From assembly GCA_036937835.1 (NCBI GenBank), contig CM072870.1, forward strand, positions 22,146,001 to 22,210,000: DNA of 64,000 bases. The letters run 5' to 3'. This DNA is from Pampus argenteus (lineage: Eukaryota; Chordata; Actinopteri; Scombriformes; Stromateidae). Positions 24,092-40,687 of this stretch are shown here, piece after piece (positions within the stretch are counted from its first letter, which is position 1; every line of letters starts with the position of its first letter). Below the pieces are notes generated by a model. That model worked only from the letters and a program-made list of their open reading frames with translations, did no database searches and had not been told where the DNA came from. Made by a program: the position numbers and the translations under genes.

Positions 24092-26745
24092 CTAGACTCC
24101 CAGCGTGGCCAGTAACTCCTCTACTTCTCTGTGTCTTCGGCTCCTGTATTTTTCTAAATTATTCTTCAGAAATTTGATGCTGTTCTCCCTAAAGAAGGTC
24201 TGTTGTGGCATCTCTGCAACCCTCATGTGATATTCTTCCGACCGGTGGCGATCTTGTCGATCGAAGTTTAAATATTTTGCGTAGTAGTGGTAAAACATCT
24301 GTTTCTCTATCGGTTCCAGATCCCTTTCTAGCAGTTCCTGGTAAATCTGATCAGCTTTAGCCAGGCCGTGATTTGACTTTGCGTATATGTATGCGAGATC
24401 TAGTTTCTTCACAAGTGACCCATGAGGGTAAAGAGAAATCACTTCTTTATGGAGACTAACTGCTCTGTCTATCATGCTTTGCTCCATGGGATTGTAGCTG
24501 TGTGAAAATATCCTCCATTTGTAGCAGAGTGCAGCACATCTCTTCAGGTAACGTTCATCTGGATGGTTTTTCAGAGCCTCCTCTGCCAAATCAATGGCTT
24601 CATCAACAGATACATATTTTCCGTAATTCCATAATAACGGTTTGATACCACTGTAGCTGCTGACAGGATTTCTCAAAACCTTTCTGGCTAACTCGCGTGC
24701 TTCATCTTCGATACTTTCTCCTTTCTTTGCACGTTGCTCAAGCTCATGAACAGCAATGTACAGGTTCTCTGGATCCTTTTCCTTGGCCATTTTCATTTTC
24801 TCGTGGATGTCTTCCTCTGACGGTGTGTTCCAGGCATAAGCCTTTGACGTTAAGACATAGCTGGTGTGCCACTCCACCACGTCTGGCTGCATCCTGATGG
24901 CTCTCTGGAAGTAATCTGCAGCCAGCATCTTCTTGTCTTGGCCGAACTTCATCAGTGTCCAGGCTTTTTCAGCGTAGATCTCCGGATGGAGCTCGTCCTG
25001 GGACGGAGACGGGTATTCGTTCAGCAGAGTGTCGACCTTTGACAGGTAAGTCTGACTCTCTGCTTGTTCTCCCAGGTGGTGGTGCAGCCAAGCCAGGTTC
25101 CCGTAGTTCACCACCAACCAGGGACCTTCATCTGAGACGGTGTTTCTCATCTGGCGGAAGGCCTCTGTGGCCCTGCTGAAGAAACGCCGGGCGTCTTCAA
25201 TAAAGCCCAGCTGGTAGTGAATGTACCCCTGCAGGTTGTAAATGTGACCCAGCCAGCTGATTCCCTCCTCGGTGCCGATGTCCTCCAGATTGTCCCTGAG
25301 ACGGAACAGTTTGGACCTGCTGGGGTCGATGTCCCAGGTGAAGTGGCACTGCAGGGCCCCAAGTTTGGCCTCCAGAGTTGACTGATTCTGAGCAGCACTG
25401 ATGGAGAAGAACAAATGACAAATATATTAAATATTAAAACACGTCATCTAATGTAATTTGCTGGACAGTTCAGAACAGGTCTATTGATCAGGTTGATCAA
25501 TAGTCATTTGACACCTGTTGGTAATAATCTTGGTAGATTATTGATTTATATTACTATACTGGTAACTGAAGGGTACAATAACATTTAGATATAATAAAGT
25601 ATATTATAATAAGTTTAGGGTCATCTGCCTTCAGCTGCCATGCCTACCTGCAGCCACCAGGTGTCACTGTTTTCAACCCTGTTAGGATTTAGTTTGGTTA
25701 TTGTCAGGTTTTCTGTACTGATCTGTCTGTTGACTTTAAAAACTATCATATAAATGAGGCTCAACCAGTTTGTCCGTCAGTTTGAATCCACTGTGAAAAA
25801 CAGTAGAGCGAATAAACCGCACCTGTCCAGAGTCAAACACACCTGAGGACATAACGCAACACACCTCTAACAACTGCACAAGTTTATTATTAAAGTTAAA
25901 TAATAATTACCCCAAACCGTTTGATGGTTGCCTGACAACCATTCTGCTAAACGACGCTAAGGAACTACATCTTTTGGCGGAAGAATGTTGTGTTGTGTTT
26001 ATCAGTAGCTGCTTTTCTTTTTGCTGTTTGTTTATTGTGATTAAAAACCTTGAAAGTTGTCATAACCGTTTTATAAAAGCAATAAACCACTAGAGGTCGT
26101 GATTTACAGGGATTTTACAACAGATAAGAGGCGGACTGGACCGTCTGAAGTCCGGAATCAATAACTCATCAGAGAAACGTTGTTAAAACACAAACAAACA
26201 AACAAACAACGGTCATGATCTCATCTCTTCATCTATGTATGTTTGTTTGTTTGTTTGTTGAAAAGAGGCGTCGTTTGTTTTGTTTTTATCCGGAAGTTTG
26301 AATCTGTGAATAACTTTACTGAACTAAACCATCTTAGATGTCGTAAAACATTGTAAATCACGGCCTCTTGTGTCTCATTGGTTTAGGGGAAAAAAACAAC
26401 AACAGATCAGTTATGACAATAATAATAATAATAATAATACATATAGGCCTATTTTTAAATGGACAGATAATATTTTACAGTCTTTGGTTGTGATGAAGTT
26501 ACACCTGAAGGATCAGTTTCTAAAATAAAATATGGAAGATAGAAAAAAACATAAAATATAAATAATAAAAAGGAGAAAACAAAAGGCAAAAAAACAACAG
26601 AGGAAACGGAAGAAGAAGAAAACTCTGAAGCACTGAGTGATAATTAAAACGTCGTCATTAACTTGTGAGAGATGTTAATATTTGATGCTGTGATGTTAGA
26701 CAGTTTTATACATTTCTGACCTGCAGAAACAGAAACTCACCTCAT
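24092..26745 (-). CDS. ifit: Interferon-induced protein with tetratricopeptide repeats, copy A
   Basis: IFITs are cytosolic TPR proteins that bind viral or mis-capped RNA and block its translation. This copy has the family's two-exon structure: a five-base coding exon ATGAG (26745-26741, donor GTGAGT) and one large exon (25397-24092), giving MSAAQNQST... and 436 aa. An in-frame upstream ATG in the intron would give MFFSI..., but the acceptor CCATCAG|TGCTGC makes the spliced start better. The motif CHFTWDID is an IFIT signature. Multiple TPRs fill residues about 45-400. The frame is intact. It is very close to copy B except in short patches (82-90, 176-193, 255-261, 299-308 and the C-terminus). 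Intron 1 is 1343 bp against 326 bp in copy B. Orthology to a particular mammalian IFIT number cannot be given. Confidence 0.93.
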
Positions 26746-26842
26746 TATCCTGTTGATTCCTGCACAGGCTGCTCTGAAACTACTTGTGGCTTCGTTGGAA
26801 TAAAAATCAACAGATGTTTAACTTCTGCTGTGATGTTGATGG

Positions 26843-26850
26843 TAATATAT
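26843..26850 (-). promoter_or_regulatory. TATA-like element of ifit copy A
   Basis: On the minus strand ATATATTA lies about 100 bases upstream of the coding exon 1. The matching place in copy B holds TTATATAA. Confidence 0.4.
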
Positions 26851-27040
26851 GAACTGAGAAAGATCAATGACGCAGAAAGTTCGTCTCATCAACATATACA
26901 GAGAGAGAGAAGAAGGAGGAAACACAGAGACTAATGAGAAACTGATAGAAATCAAAGTCAAGCTCCTCCTGGTGAGTTTTCAGGAGAACAAATTCGCGCG
27001 AACAAAGTCGAGACGAAATTTCGCCTTATTCGAAGGCATT

Positions 27041-27056
27041 TTAACTTTCGTTTGCC
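27041..27056 (-). promoter_or_regulatory. Degenerate ISRE upstream of ifit copy A
   Basis: Minus-strand text GGCAAACGAAAGTTAA differs from the copy B site by one base in 16. The consensus GAAANNGAAA is broken in its first half (GCAAAC), while an IRF half-site ACGAAAGT remains. It lies about 300 bases upstream of the start codon. Confidence 0.6.
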
Positions 27057-27099
27057 AGTAATATAAAGTTTCTGGGTGACGGTGAGACACCTCAGAGGT

Positions 27100-28010
27100 A
27101 TGTTATCATGCTGGAAGAGTACCTGCCCATTCTAGACACCTACCACACCTGTTGTAATGCTGTTTCCTGCCCAGCGAGTTAAACAACACCTGTCCAATAA
27201 TGGGCATGATGGTAAACACAATCCACTAAAGTTTAAATGTTCCACAAATAATCTAATTATTACTGGAACATTTAAACAATTTTTATTACATAAAAAATAA
27301 ATCAATTTATTGTCATTTTTTTTTAAAATAATGACTTTAGTATTACAATATAATTTTTTATTTGTATAAGTTAGAGTAACTGAAAATGAAAAATAAAAAT
27401 AATAAATAAATATAATAAATAAATAATAAATAAATATTCACTCAGGGTCAAGGATGTTCCTGTTTTCATAGTATAATTATTAGCATGTTAAACTATTTCT
27501 AGAAAATAGTAAAATGAGATGTTATCAGAAAAGACAACATAAAATATTACATCTTCGGCCCAACATTTTGTTTCTCTTGAAGTTATTAAATTTAATGTTG
27601 GCAGTAGGTTTTTAAAGTTGTCGTTTGACGTCCATCAGTGTTTTGTGTACAGTGCTGCAAAACACATGAATGTCTTGCAAATTAACCACCAAAATAAACG
27701 TAAGATTTACAGCATTAATTTAATAGTATTCTGTACAAGTGAAATACAAGTTTCTACCCACAATCAGTTCCACTTTGTGATTATATTCAAGTTACACACC
27801 TCATATTAAACATTACATTATGACTAATCAGAGTTTTCTTTTTTTTACTACCACAAAGCTTCGAGCAAAGCAAATTTCATATTTCATATTTTCACACACT
27901 ATGATCATATATGAGTCCAAGAGCATCTGATTAAAAACTATTCTGACCATTAAAGTACATCACATCATTACAGTAATGACATAGTAAAGGAGCATCCCAG
28001 TGCTTTAACA
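27100..28010. other. Spacer upstream of ifit copy A, with 3'-flank homology to copy A
   Basis: AT-rich spacer. About 27840-27930 (CACAAAGCTTCGAGCAAAGC, then AAATTTCATA) resembles about 23795-23880 downstream of copy A (ACGAAGCTTACAGCAAAGCA, then TATTTCATA). It therefore looks like the old 3' flank of the deleted ifit copy that follows. No gene seen. Confidence 0.5.
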
Positions 28011-28014
28011 CTAT

Positions 28015-28218
28015 TTTATTTTATTTTATTTTATTTTATTTTATTTTATTTTATTTTATTTTATTTTATTTTATTTTATTTTATTTTATTTTATTTTAAT
28101 TTAATTTTAATTTTATTTTATTTTATTTTATTTTATTTTATTTTATTTTATTTTATTTTATTTTATTTTATTTTATTTTATTTTATTTTATTTTATTTTA
28201 TTTTATTTTATTTTATTT
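28015..28218. repeat. (TTTTA)n pentanucleotide tract of about 200 bp
   Basis: Near-pure tract, interrupted once near 28098-28110. It is the inverse complement of the tract at 19558-19640 and sits just beside the ifit remnant. Confidence 0.95.
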
Positions 28219-28224
28219 AGTAAC

Positions 28225-28327
28225 TCGGTTTTGGTTCCTGTTTCTTCAGAAGTCTGATGCTGTTCTCTCATAAATACGATTGTTGTTGTGTCTCTGCAGC
28301 CTTCATGTCATATTCTCTCAACCTATT
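28225..28327 (-). pseudogene. Remnant of a third ifit copy (3' tail only)
   Basis: On the minus strand this matches the end of the ifit coding exon: TTGATGCTGTTCTC-type, TTGTGTCTCTGCAGCCTTCA and GTCATATTCT parallel about 24140-24240 and 28815-28915. It carries small indels and substitutions and no open frame. Just beyond 28327 the sequence GACTATTAGGATCCCTTC matches the far-upstream flank of copy B (GACCATTAAGATCCCTTC at about 30767). The body, promoter and ISRE of this copy are therefore missing, as if removed in one deletion. Confidence 0.7.
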
Positions 28328-28440
28328 GACTATTAGGATCCCTTCTTCTACACAGTCGTCCTGTTCAGGTTTGTTTCTCTGATCTGGGTCTAATCTAAGC
28401 TCATCCAGGCCTTTATGTTTGTTGGTAGTAACACTGACAT

Positions 28441-28590
28441 TTCTGGCTGTGGGTAATAATAATAGGCCCAGTTAGGCAACAACTACTGTCAATTATTGTC
28501 CAATAGAATTATATTGGTTTAATGATTTACTTTAATGACGAGGCCATTAAAGGCTTCCATACACACAAATATTATTGGACTTTGCATTAA
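28441..28590. repeat. 150-bp segment, first of two near-identical copies
   Basis: Matches 30821-30970 at 148 of 150 positions by eye, in the same orientation. The two differences are at TGTC/TGTT and TTTAA/TTTGA. Similarity drops sharply at both ends. It lies between the ifit remnant and copy B. Confidence 0.9.
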
Positions 28591-28764
28591 AGCAGCAAAA
28601 CTGAAATCTGTAATTATGAACATGACAGAAGAAACACAGTTTAGACTTTTAGAAATGTCCTGACAACTGTGATGGAGCTCAAGATGCAATTGCATGTATG
28701 TAATTTGTATAAAATCAGGATGATGAATATGTACAGGGCTTTTGGGTTTTGGTATCTGTGCTTT

Positions 28765-30398
28765 CTAGACTCCCAGCTTGGCCAGGAACTCCTCTATTTC
28801 TTGACACCTTCGGCTCCTGTTTCTTTCTTTAATCTTCTTCAGACATTTGATGCTGTTCTCCCTAAAGAAGGTCTGTTGCGGCATCTCTGCAGCCTTCATG
28901 TGATAGTCTACCGACCGGTGGCGATCTTGTCGATCAAAGTTCAAATATTTTGCGTAGTAGTGGTAAAACATCTGTTTCTCTATCGGTTCCAGATCCCTTT
29001 CTAGCAGTTCCTGGTAAATCTGTTCAGCTTTAGCCAGGCCGTGATTTGACTTTGCGTATATGTTTGCGAGATCTAGTTTCTTCACAAGTGACCCATGAGG
29101 GTAAAGAGAAATCACTTCTTTATGGAGACTAACTGCTCTGTCTATCATGCTTTGCTTTGGGTCACTGTGAAACACAATCCTCCATTTGTAGCAGAGTGCA
29201 GCACATCTCTTCAGGTAACGTTCATCTGGATGGTTTTTCAGAGCCTCCTCTGCCAAATCAATGGCTTCATCAACAGATACATATTTTGTGTAAAGCCTTA
29301 ATAACGCTTTGATACCACTGTAGCTGCTGACAGGATTTCTCAAAACCTTTCTGGCTAACTCGCGTGCTTCATCTTCGATACTTTCTCCTTTCTTTGCACG
29401 TTGCTCAAGCTCATGAACAGCAATGTACAGGTTCTCTGGATCGTGTTCCTTGGCCATTTTCATTTTCTCGTGGATGTCTTCCTCTGACGGTGTGTCGCAG
29501 TGCTTCAAAGCATTCACTAATGCTAAGACATGGCTGGTGTGCCACTCCATCACGTCCGGCTGCATCCTGATGGCTCTCTGGAAGTAATCTGCAGCCAGCA
29601 TCTTCTTGTCTTGGCCGAACTTCATCAGTGTCCAGGCTTTTTCAGCGTAGATCTCCGGATGGAGCTCGTCCTGGGACGGAGACGGGTATTCGTTCAGCAG
29701 AGTGTCGACCTTTGACAGGTAAGTCTGACTCTCTGCTTGTTCTCCCAGGTGGTGGTGCAGCCAAGCCAGGTTCCCGTAGTTCACCACCAACCAGGGACCT
29801 TCATCTGAGTGGTTGCTCGACCGGCGGAGGGCCTCTGTGGCCCTGCTGAAGAAACGCCGGGCTCCCTCAATGAAGCCCAGCTGGTAGTGAATGTACCCCT
29901 GCAGGTTGTAAATGTGACCCAGCCAGCTGATTCCCTCCTCGGTGCCGATGTCCTCCAGATTGTCCCTGAGACGGAACAGTTTGGACCTGCTGGGGTCGAT
30001 GTCCCAGGTGAAGTGGCACTGCAGGGCCCCAAGTTTGGCCTCCAGAGTTGACTGATTCTGAGCAGCACTGATGGAGAAGAACAAATGACAAATATTAAGA
30101 CACGCCAGGATGTTAATATAATATGATCTGAAGCTTCATATGTTTGAGCTCCTCTGGTAATGAAGGAAGGATGGAGGAAATGAATAAGGACAGTAAAGAT
30201 GGAAGGAAAGAGTTGCTGAAGGGAGGAATGGATGAGGAAATGAGTTTTATACAATATAAAACTAAAGGCAGCACTGACTGATGATAAAAACGCTGTCATT
30301 AACTTGCAACACTCATCATGTTACAGTATGTGATGCTCTAAAACAAGATATAATAAGTTTTACACAGGCCGACCTGGAGAAGCAGCTACTCACCTCAT
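28765..30398 (-). CDS. ifit: Interferon-induced protein with tetratricopeptide repeats, copy B
   Basis: Second intact ifit gene. Coding exon 1 is ATGAG (30398-30394, donor GTGAGT) and exon 2 is 30067-28765, giving 435 aa starting MSAAQNQST. It has the CHFTWDID signature and the same TPR architecture as copy A. Long stretches are identical to copy A at DNA level, while differences gather in short blocks (for example FRQMRNTV versus LRRSSNH, and YVLTSKAYAWN versus HVLALVNALKHCD). It has a perfect ISRE and a TATA box upstream and lies divergent from trmt1l. Function (RNA binding, antiviral translation block) is family knowledge; the ligand of this copy is unknown. Confidence 0.93.
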
Positions 30399-30505
30399 TA
30401 TCCTGTAGAGTCGTTCTCTAAATATCAGTCTAAAGCTTCTTTTGGGTTCGCTGGCATAAAATCAGTAGCTGTTGTCCAACTTGTGCTTTGCTGTGATGTT
30501 GAGGA

Positions 30506-30513
30506 TTATATAA
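30506..30513 (-). promoter_or_regulatory. TATA box of ifit copy B
   Basis: TTATATAA (palindromic) lies about 110 bases upstream of the coding exon 1 and about 95 bases downstream of the ISRE. Confidence 0.55.
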
Positions 30514-30606
30514 ACTGAGCGGAGCGACAAGTCCAGTTTATCAATGTGCAGACAGATGAGATGAAACATGAAGACTTGTGGGAGAAAACAACAGGAACAA
30601 CTTATC

Positions 30607-30622
30607 TTAACTTTCGTTTTCC
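30607..30622 (-). promoter_or_regulatory. Perfect ISRE upstream of ifit copy B
   Basis: Minus strand GGAAAACGAAAGTTAA contains GAAAACGAAA, an exact match to GAAANNGAAA, the ISGF3/IRF element of interferon-stimulated genes. It is 210 bases upstream of the start codon. Confidence 0.8.
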
Positions 30623-30820
30623 AACCTGACTCATCAGATTTCACCTTAAAGGAAAAGTTCACATTTAAAAAAAAAAAAAAAAAAAAATGTCTGTCTTTAC
30701 TGTCAGGAGCCCAAATGAACATTGAAACGTGTTTTTCTTGCTCTAATCATCCTCCTGGTCACACTGACCATTAAGATCCCTTCATAATACACTTATAATG
30801 TAATTGATGGGGGACAAACT

Positions 30821-30970
30821 TTCTGGCTGTGGGTAATAATAATAGGCCCAGTTAGGCAACAACTACTGTCAATTATTGTTCAATAGAATTATATTGGTTT
30901 AATGATTTACTTTGATGACGAGGCCATTAAAGGCTTCCATACACACAAATATTATTGGACTTTGCATTAA
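30821..30970. repeat. 150-bp segment, second of two near-identical copies
   Basis: Second copy of the segment at 28441-28590, here upstream of ifit copy B and between it and trmt1l. The pair brackets copy B. Confidence 0.9.
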
Positions 30971-31500
30971 GATTCATCCTGCACGACGCCTTTAATATTA
31001 ATAATTTCACTTACATACTTTTTTATGATACTATGTGTGTATTATTGTATGAATCAGTGGTGGAAGAAGTATTTAAATAAAAGTACAAATACAGCAAACA
31101 TACGTACAAATACTCCATCACAAGTAAAAGTTCTGCATGAAAAATTCTACATAATATAAAACAGACAAAATACAGATTAAAACCAAATAAAAAAACAAAA
31201 AAAAACCAAACAAAAACAAAACAGTAACATAAACAAGTAAGAACTAACTGAAAAGAATAAACCGGGAATTTTAATGTAATATTTAAATATATTAAATAAA
31301 AACAAAATCACTCAGAGAGAAAAAAATATTAATCATTTTATAGGTTTTACAAATAATAATAATATTTAAATAATATTTAAATATATTAAATAAAAACAAA
31401 ATCAAAATATTAATCATTTTATAGGTTTTTACAAATGTATTGGGCCATTTTTCATGTTGTATCTTAACTAGACCGTTTACGCTTGAAAAGTGCGCACTTT
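30971..31500. other. Spacer between ifit copy B and trmt1l
   Basis: AT-rich. It contains a dispersed repeat relic (GTGGTGGAAGAAGTATTTAA, about 31052-31145) and a short direct duplication of AATATTTAAATATATTAAAT with AAAACAAAATC (about 31281-31312 and 31370-31405). Near 31480-31558 the base composition becomes CpG-rich, as expected for the trmt1l promoter. Confidence 0.5.
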
Positions 31501-31558
31501 ACGTAAAGTACGTCCGGATACGGCGGAACGTTTCCTGCGTATGTAGCTGCCGTTAGTA

Positions 31559-37966
<6,408 letters not shown>

Positions 37967-38049
37967 GGAGCGAAGCCGAGCAGGACTGAGGTGAACGCAC
38001 GGTGTGTTTCTGACGTTCTGACTGCACTGATGTCTGTTATATGTACTGC

Positions 38050-38083
<34 letters not shown>

Positions 38084-38458
38084 GCAGCATCGATGAGCCC
38101 AATTTATCTGCTATTTATTGTATTTCAGATGGTACAAGTTTGCTTTTTTTTTCTTATTTCTTGTATTTTTATGTCTCTCTTGTCTTATAAAACCATAATA
38201 AAAATCTTTCTGCAAAACCTGAATGTTGAATCAAACTAACCCATAAAAAAAAACATGTTTCATCACATATATAAAACACAGACGAGCGATGCTGATTCAC
38301 GTTCAGTTCGATTCGTTTGATTATTATTGTTCGATTATTATGACGCAGCTTCAAACTCTGTTGTTGTTGTTGTTTTTATGAAGATTTGCTGCTTTCATGT
38401 TGCATATGACTGAATATATTTTAAACTGTTTGATATTATGACATCATAGATAAGATCA

Positions 38459-38464
38459 AATAAA
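38459..38464 (+). terminator. Polyadenylation signal for trmt1l
   Basis: AATAAA about 490 bases after the stop. An alternative AATAAA lies at 38197-38202. Confidence 0.45.
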
Positions 38465-38880
38465 CGTTGTCTTTATTATTACTGTGTTTATTTATTTAAA
38501 ACATTTGTAAAAGTTATAAATTATCTAAAATATCACATCTCTGCTGACATATTGAATCATTTCTAGAAATTAAAGCATGTGAGAAGGAAAACAAATCACT
38601 CTATTATATTTATACATTTTAAAAGCTTATTATTATTATTATTATTATCCATTGAGTCAGTTAGTAAAGCTGTCAGATGAATGTAGTGGAGTAGAAAGTA
38701 CTGCAAATACTCAAATACCTCAAGATTAGTACTTGAGTAAATGTACTTAGTTACAAACAACTATTATTATTATTATTATTATTTAATTTAATATAATCCA
38801 AATCACAGCTGGATCACATAATTAATCACAGAGCAGCTCGTGACTGATCATCAGGAGCCTTTAGGGATTAAAAAATAAGA
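38465..38880. other. Spacer between trmt1l and niban1
   Basis: AT-rich, with ATT runs and a dispersed repeat relic at about 38678-38765 (GTAGTGGAGTAGAAAGTACT). No gene seen. Confidence 0.5.
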
Positions 38881-38894
38881 GCTGATGTCACAGG

Positions 38895-38958
38895 ATGAGG
38901 AGGGATGAGGAGGGAGGAGCACGCCCTCCCCCTCCTCCCTCCCCCTCCCTCCTCCCTC
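38895..38958. promoter_or_regulatory. Mirror-like purine/pyrimidine block upstream of niban1, G-quadruplex-capable
   Basis: A G-rich purine run (38892-38919) is followed, after a few bases, by a C-rich pyrimidine run (38924-38957). On the minus strand the latter has at least four GGG tracts within short loops, meeting the usual G3+N1-7 rule. It lies 80-150 bases upstream of the niban1 ATG, so it probably belongs to the core promoter. No TATA box is evident. Confidence 0.55.
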
Positions 38959-39037
38959 GGCCGCTGCAGATCAATGTGACGCCGTCTGTACCTGAGGACT
39001 GAGCCCTACCTGTGGATCCTCTCCCGGCAGCAGCACC

Positions 39038-40649
39038 ATGGGGATTTCCGCGTCCAGTCTGCTGGATGACACCACATCCAACTACATCAAAGGTAAAAAC
39101 ACACACAACAAAACCTCCAAATCAACAAACAAATAACATAAAAAAACAACAAACAAACAGATTGAGTCGTGTGGAGCGACGCTGCGGGACGTTTCATTGA
39201 ACGACGGATGATCGTTTGTGTCGGTTAACGGAGGAAACTTGTTGGAAACCGGAGAAACGACCGGAGACGCGACCGGAGAACCGACCGGAGACGCGACCGG
39301 TGAACCGACCGGAGAACCGACCGGAGACGCGACCGGTGAACCGACCGGAGAACCGACCGGAGACGCGCGTCTTTACGCTTCACGGATTTCAGCTTCTGTC
39401 TCGTTTCTTCAGACTTCTTCTGCTCAACTTGTTCTCACACATCTTGAATCTCTGCAAAACCTGTCAGGCAGGTTTTTTATTTTATTTTATTGCACACAAA
39501 AACCCCAGAAATCCGCCTTCCTGCAGGCAGATGACACCCCAGAGACTGGACTCAACCTGCTTCAGCTGCTCATTGATATTTGTGATCAGTCATCTTTAGT
39601 AATGATCAGGTCACTCCAGCATTTCCAGTCCTGCAGGGGACAGAAAAGTGAGACTGAGGGCGCGTCCTCGACCTGTTTCCCCTTTTTGTCTTTTTGTCCT
39701 TTGTGCTGCAGCTGCTGGGTGTGTCCACAGGTTGATGTGTGATGTGGGGTGTTGTGTGTTTTTGTGTGGGTAATGTGTGCAGGTACAGATGCTCACAGGT
39801 GTTCAATGCTGCTATTTTATGAGCATAAATAAGATGAATCAGGAGGCTGTTTGTCATTAATTTCATAGTTTTAAGAAATAAGTCATAAATTTTCTGGTTC
39901 CAGCTTCATAAATGTGAAAGTTTTCAGTTTTTTAATATTTTTGTGTCATCTCAGTGACGTGTTATAGATCAAATAATTGATCGATTAATTGTTCTGTTTT
40001 TGAGACTCAGTTTAACCCGTGAACCTACCTGCTTGATTTGTGACATCACCACAAGTCTGTAAGCCAATCGTGGTCCAGTATGAAACGTACACAGGTGTGA
40101 TTACAGGTATACCTTATTAAGAATGATCAATCAATCATCGTTATAATATTTTTGGGACTTTTTTTTTCCACATTTTTATCGACTGAACGACTAATCGGTT
40201 CATCACTGGCAGCTCCAGACGTATTAAAGTTGTCAAAAGTCAACTTTCACACAGAAAAACAACATTTTCATATGAACCTAAAACATCACACACTTCCAGG
40301 ACATTAATATGAGATTAGAGGAAACGTAAACTGAAGTGAAACTCGTATAAGTGACTTGACGTCTTGTGTATGTTGTGAATCATCGGGGATCCTCCGTCTG
40401 CCTGCTGGATCCTGTAAATATTACACAGTATATGTTGAGCTCTTGTTTAATGGGGTCCCCTGGGTGCTTTTTATCTCCTGCAGCTCATATTAGAGCTCAG
40501 TAAAAGCAGCTCGTGGCCTCGGCCTGCAGACTTGAGGACTCGTCAGTTTTTCCTGGCTGCCATATTTTTTATTTTTTTATTTTTTTTTTTAGTGGAGGCA
40601 GATTTTGAGGCCGGAGCAGTGACACTAATTCACATGGTCGAAAGCATTC

Positions 40650-40687
<38 letters not shown>

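Noticed and set aside
24092..25414. ifit copy A starting at the in-frame intronic ATG (MFFSI...)
   Set aside because: A good acceptor lies between that ATG and the coding body, and the ATGAG-GTGAGT first exon found upstream of both copies gives the family-typical MSAAQ start.
24697..30051. Open frames antisense to the ifit genes (for example 24955-25179, 29628-29849)
   Set aside because: Shadows of strongly biased TPR coding sequence on the other strand; present in both copies only because the genes are duplicates.
39218..39742. Glu/Thr/Gly repeat protein at the start of niban1 intron 1
   Set aside because: It is the 12-bp minisatellite translated, followed by ordinary intronic sequence.
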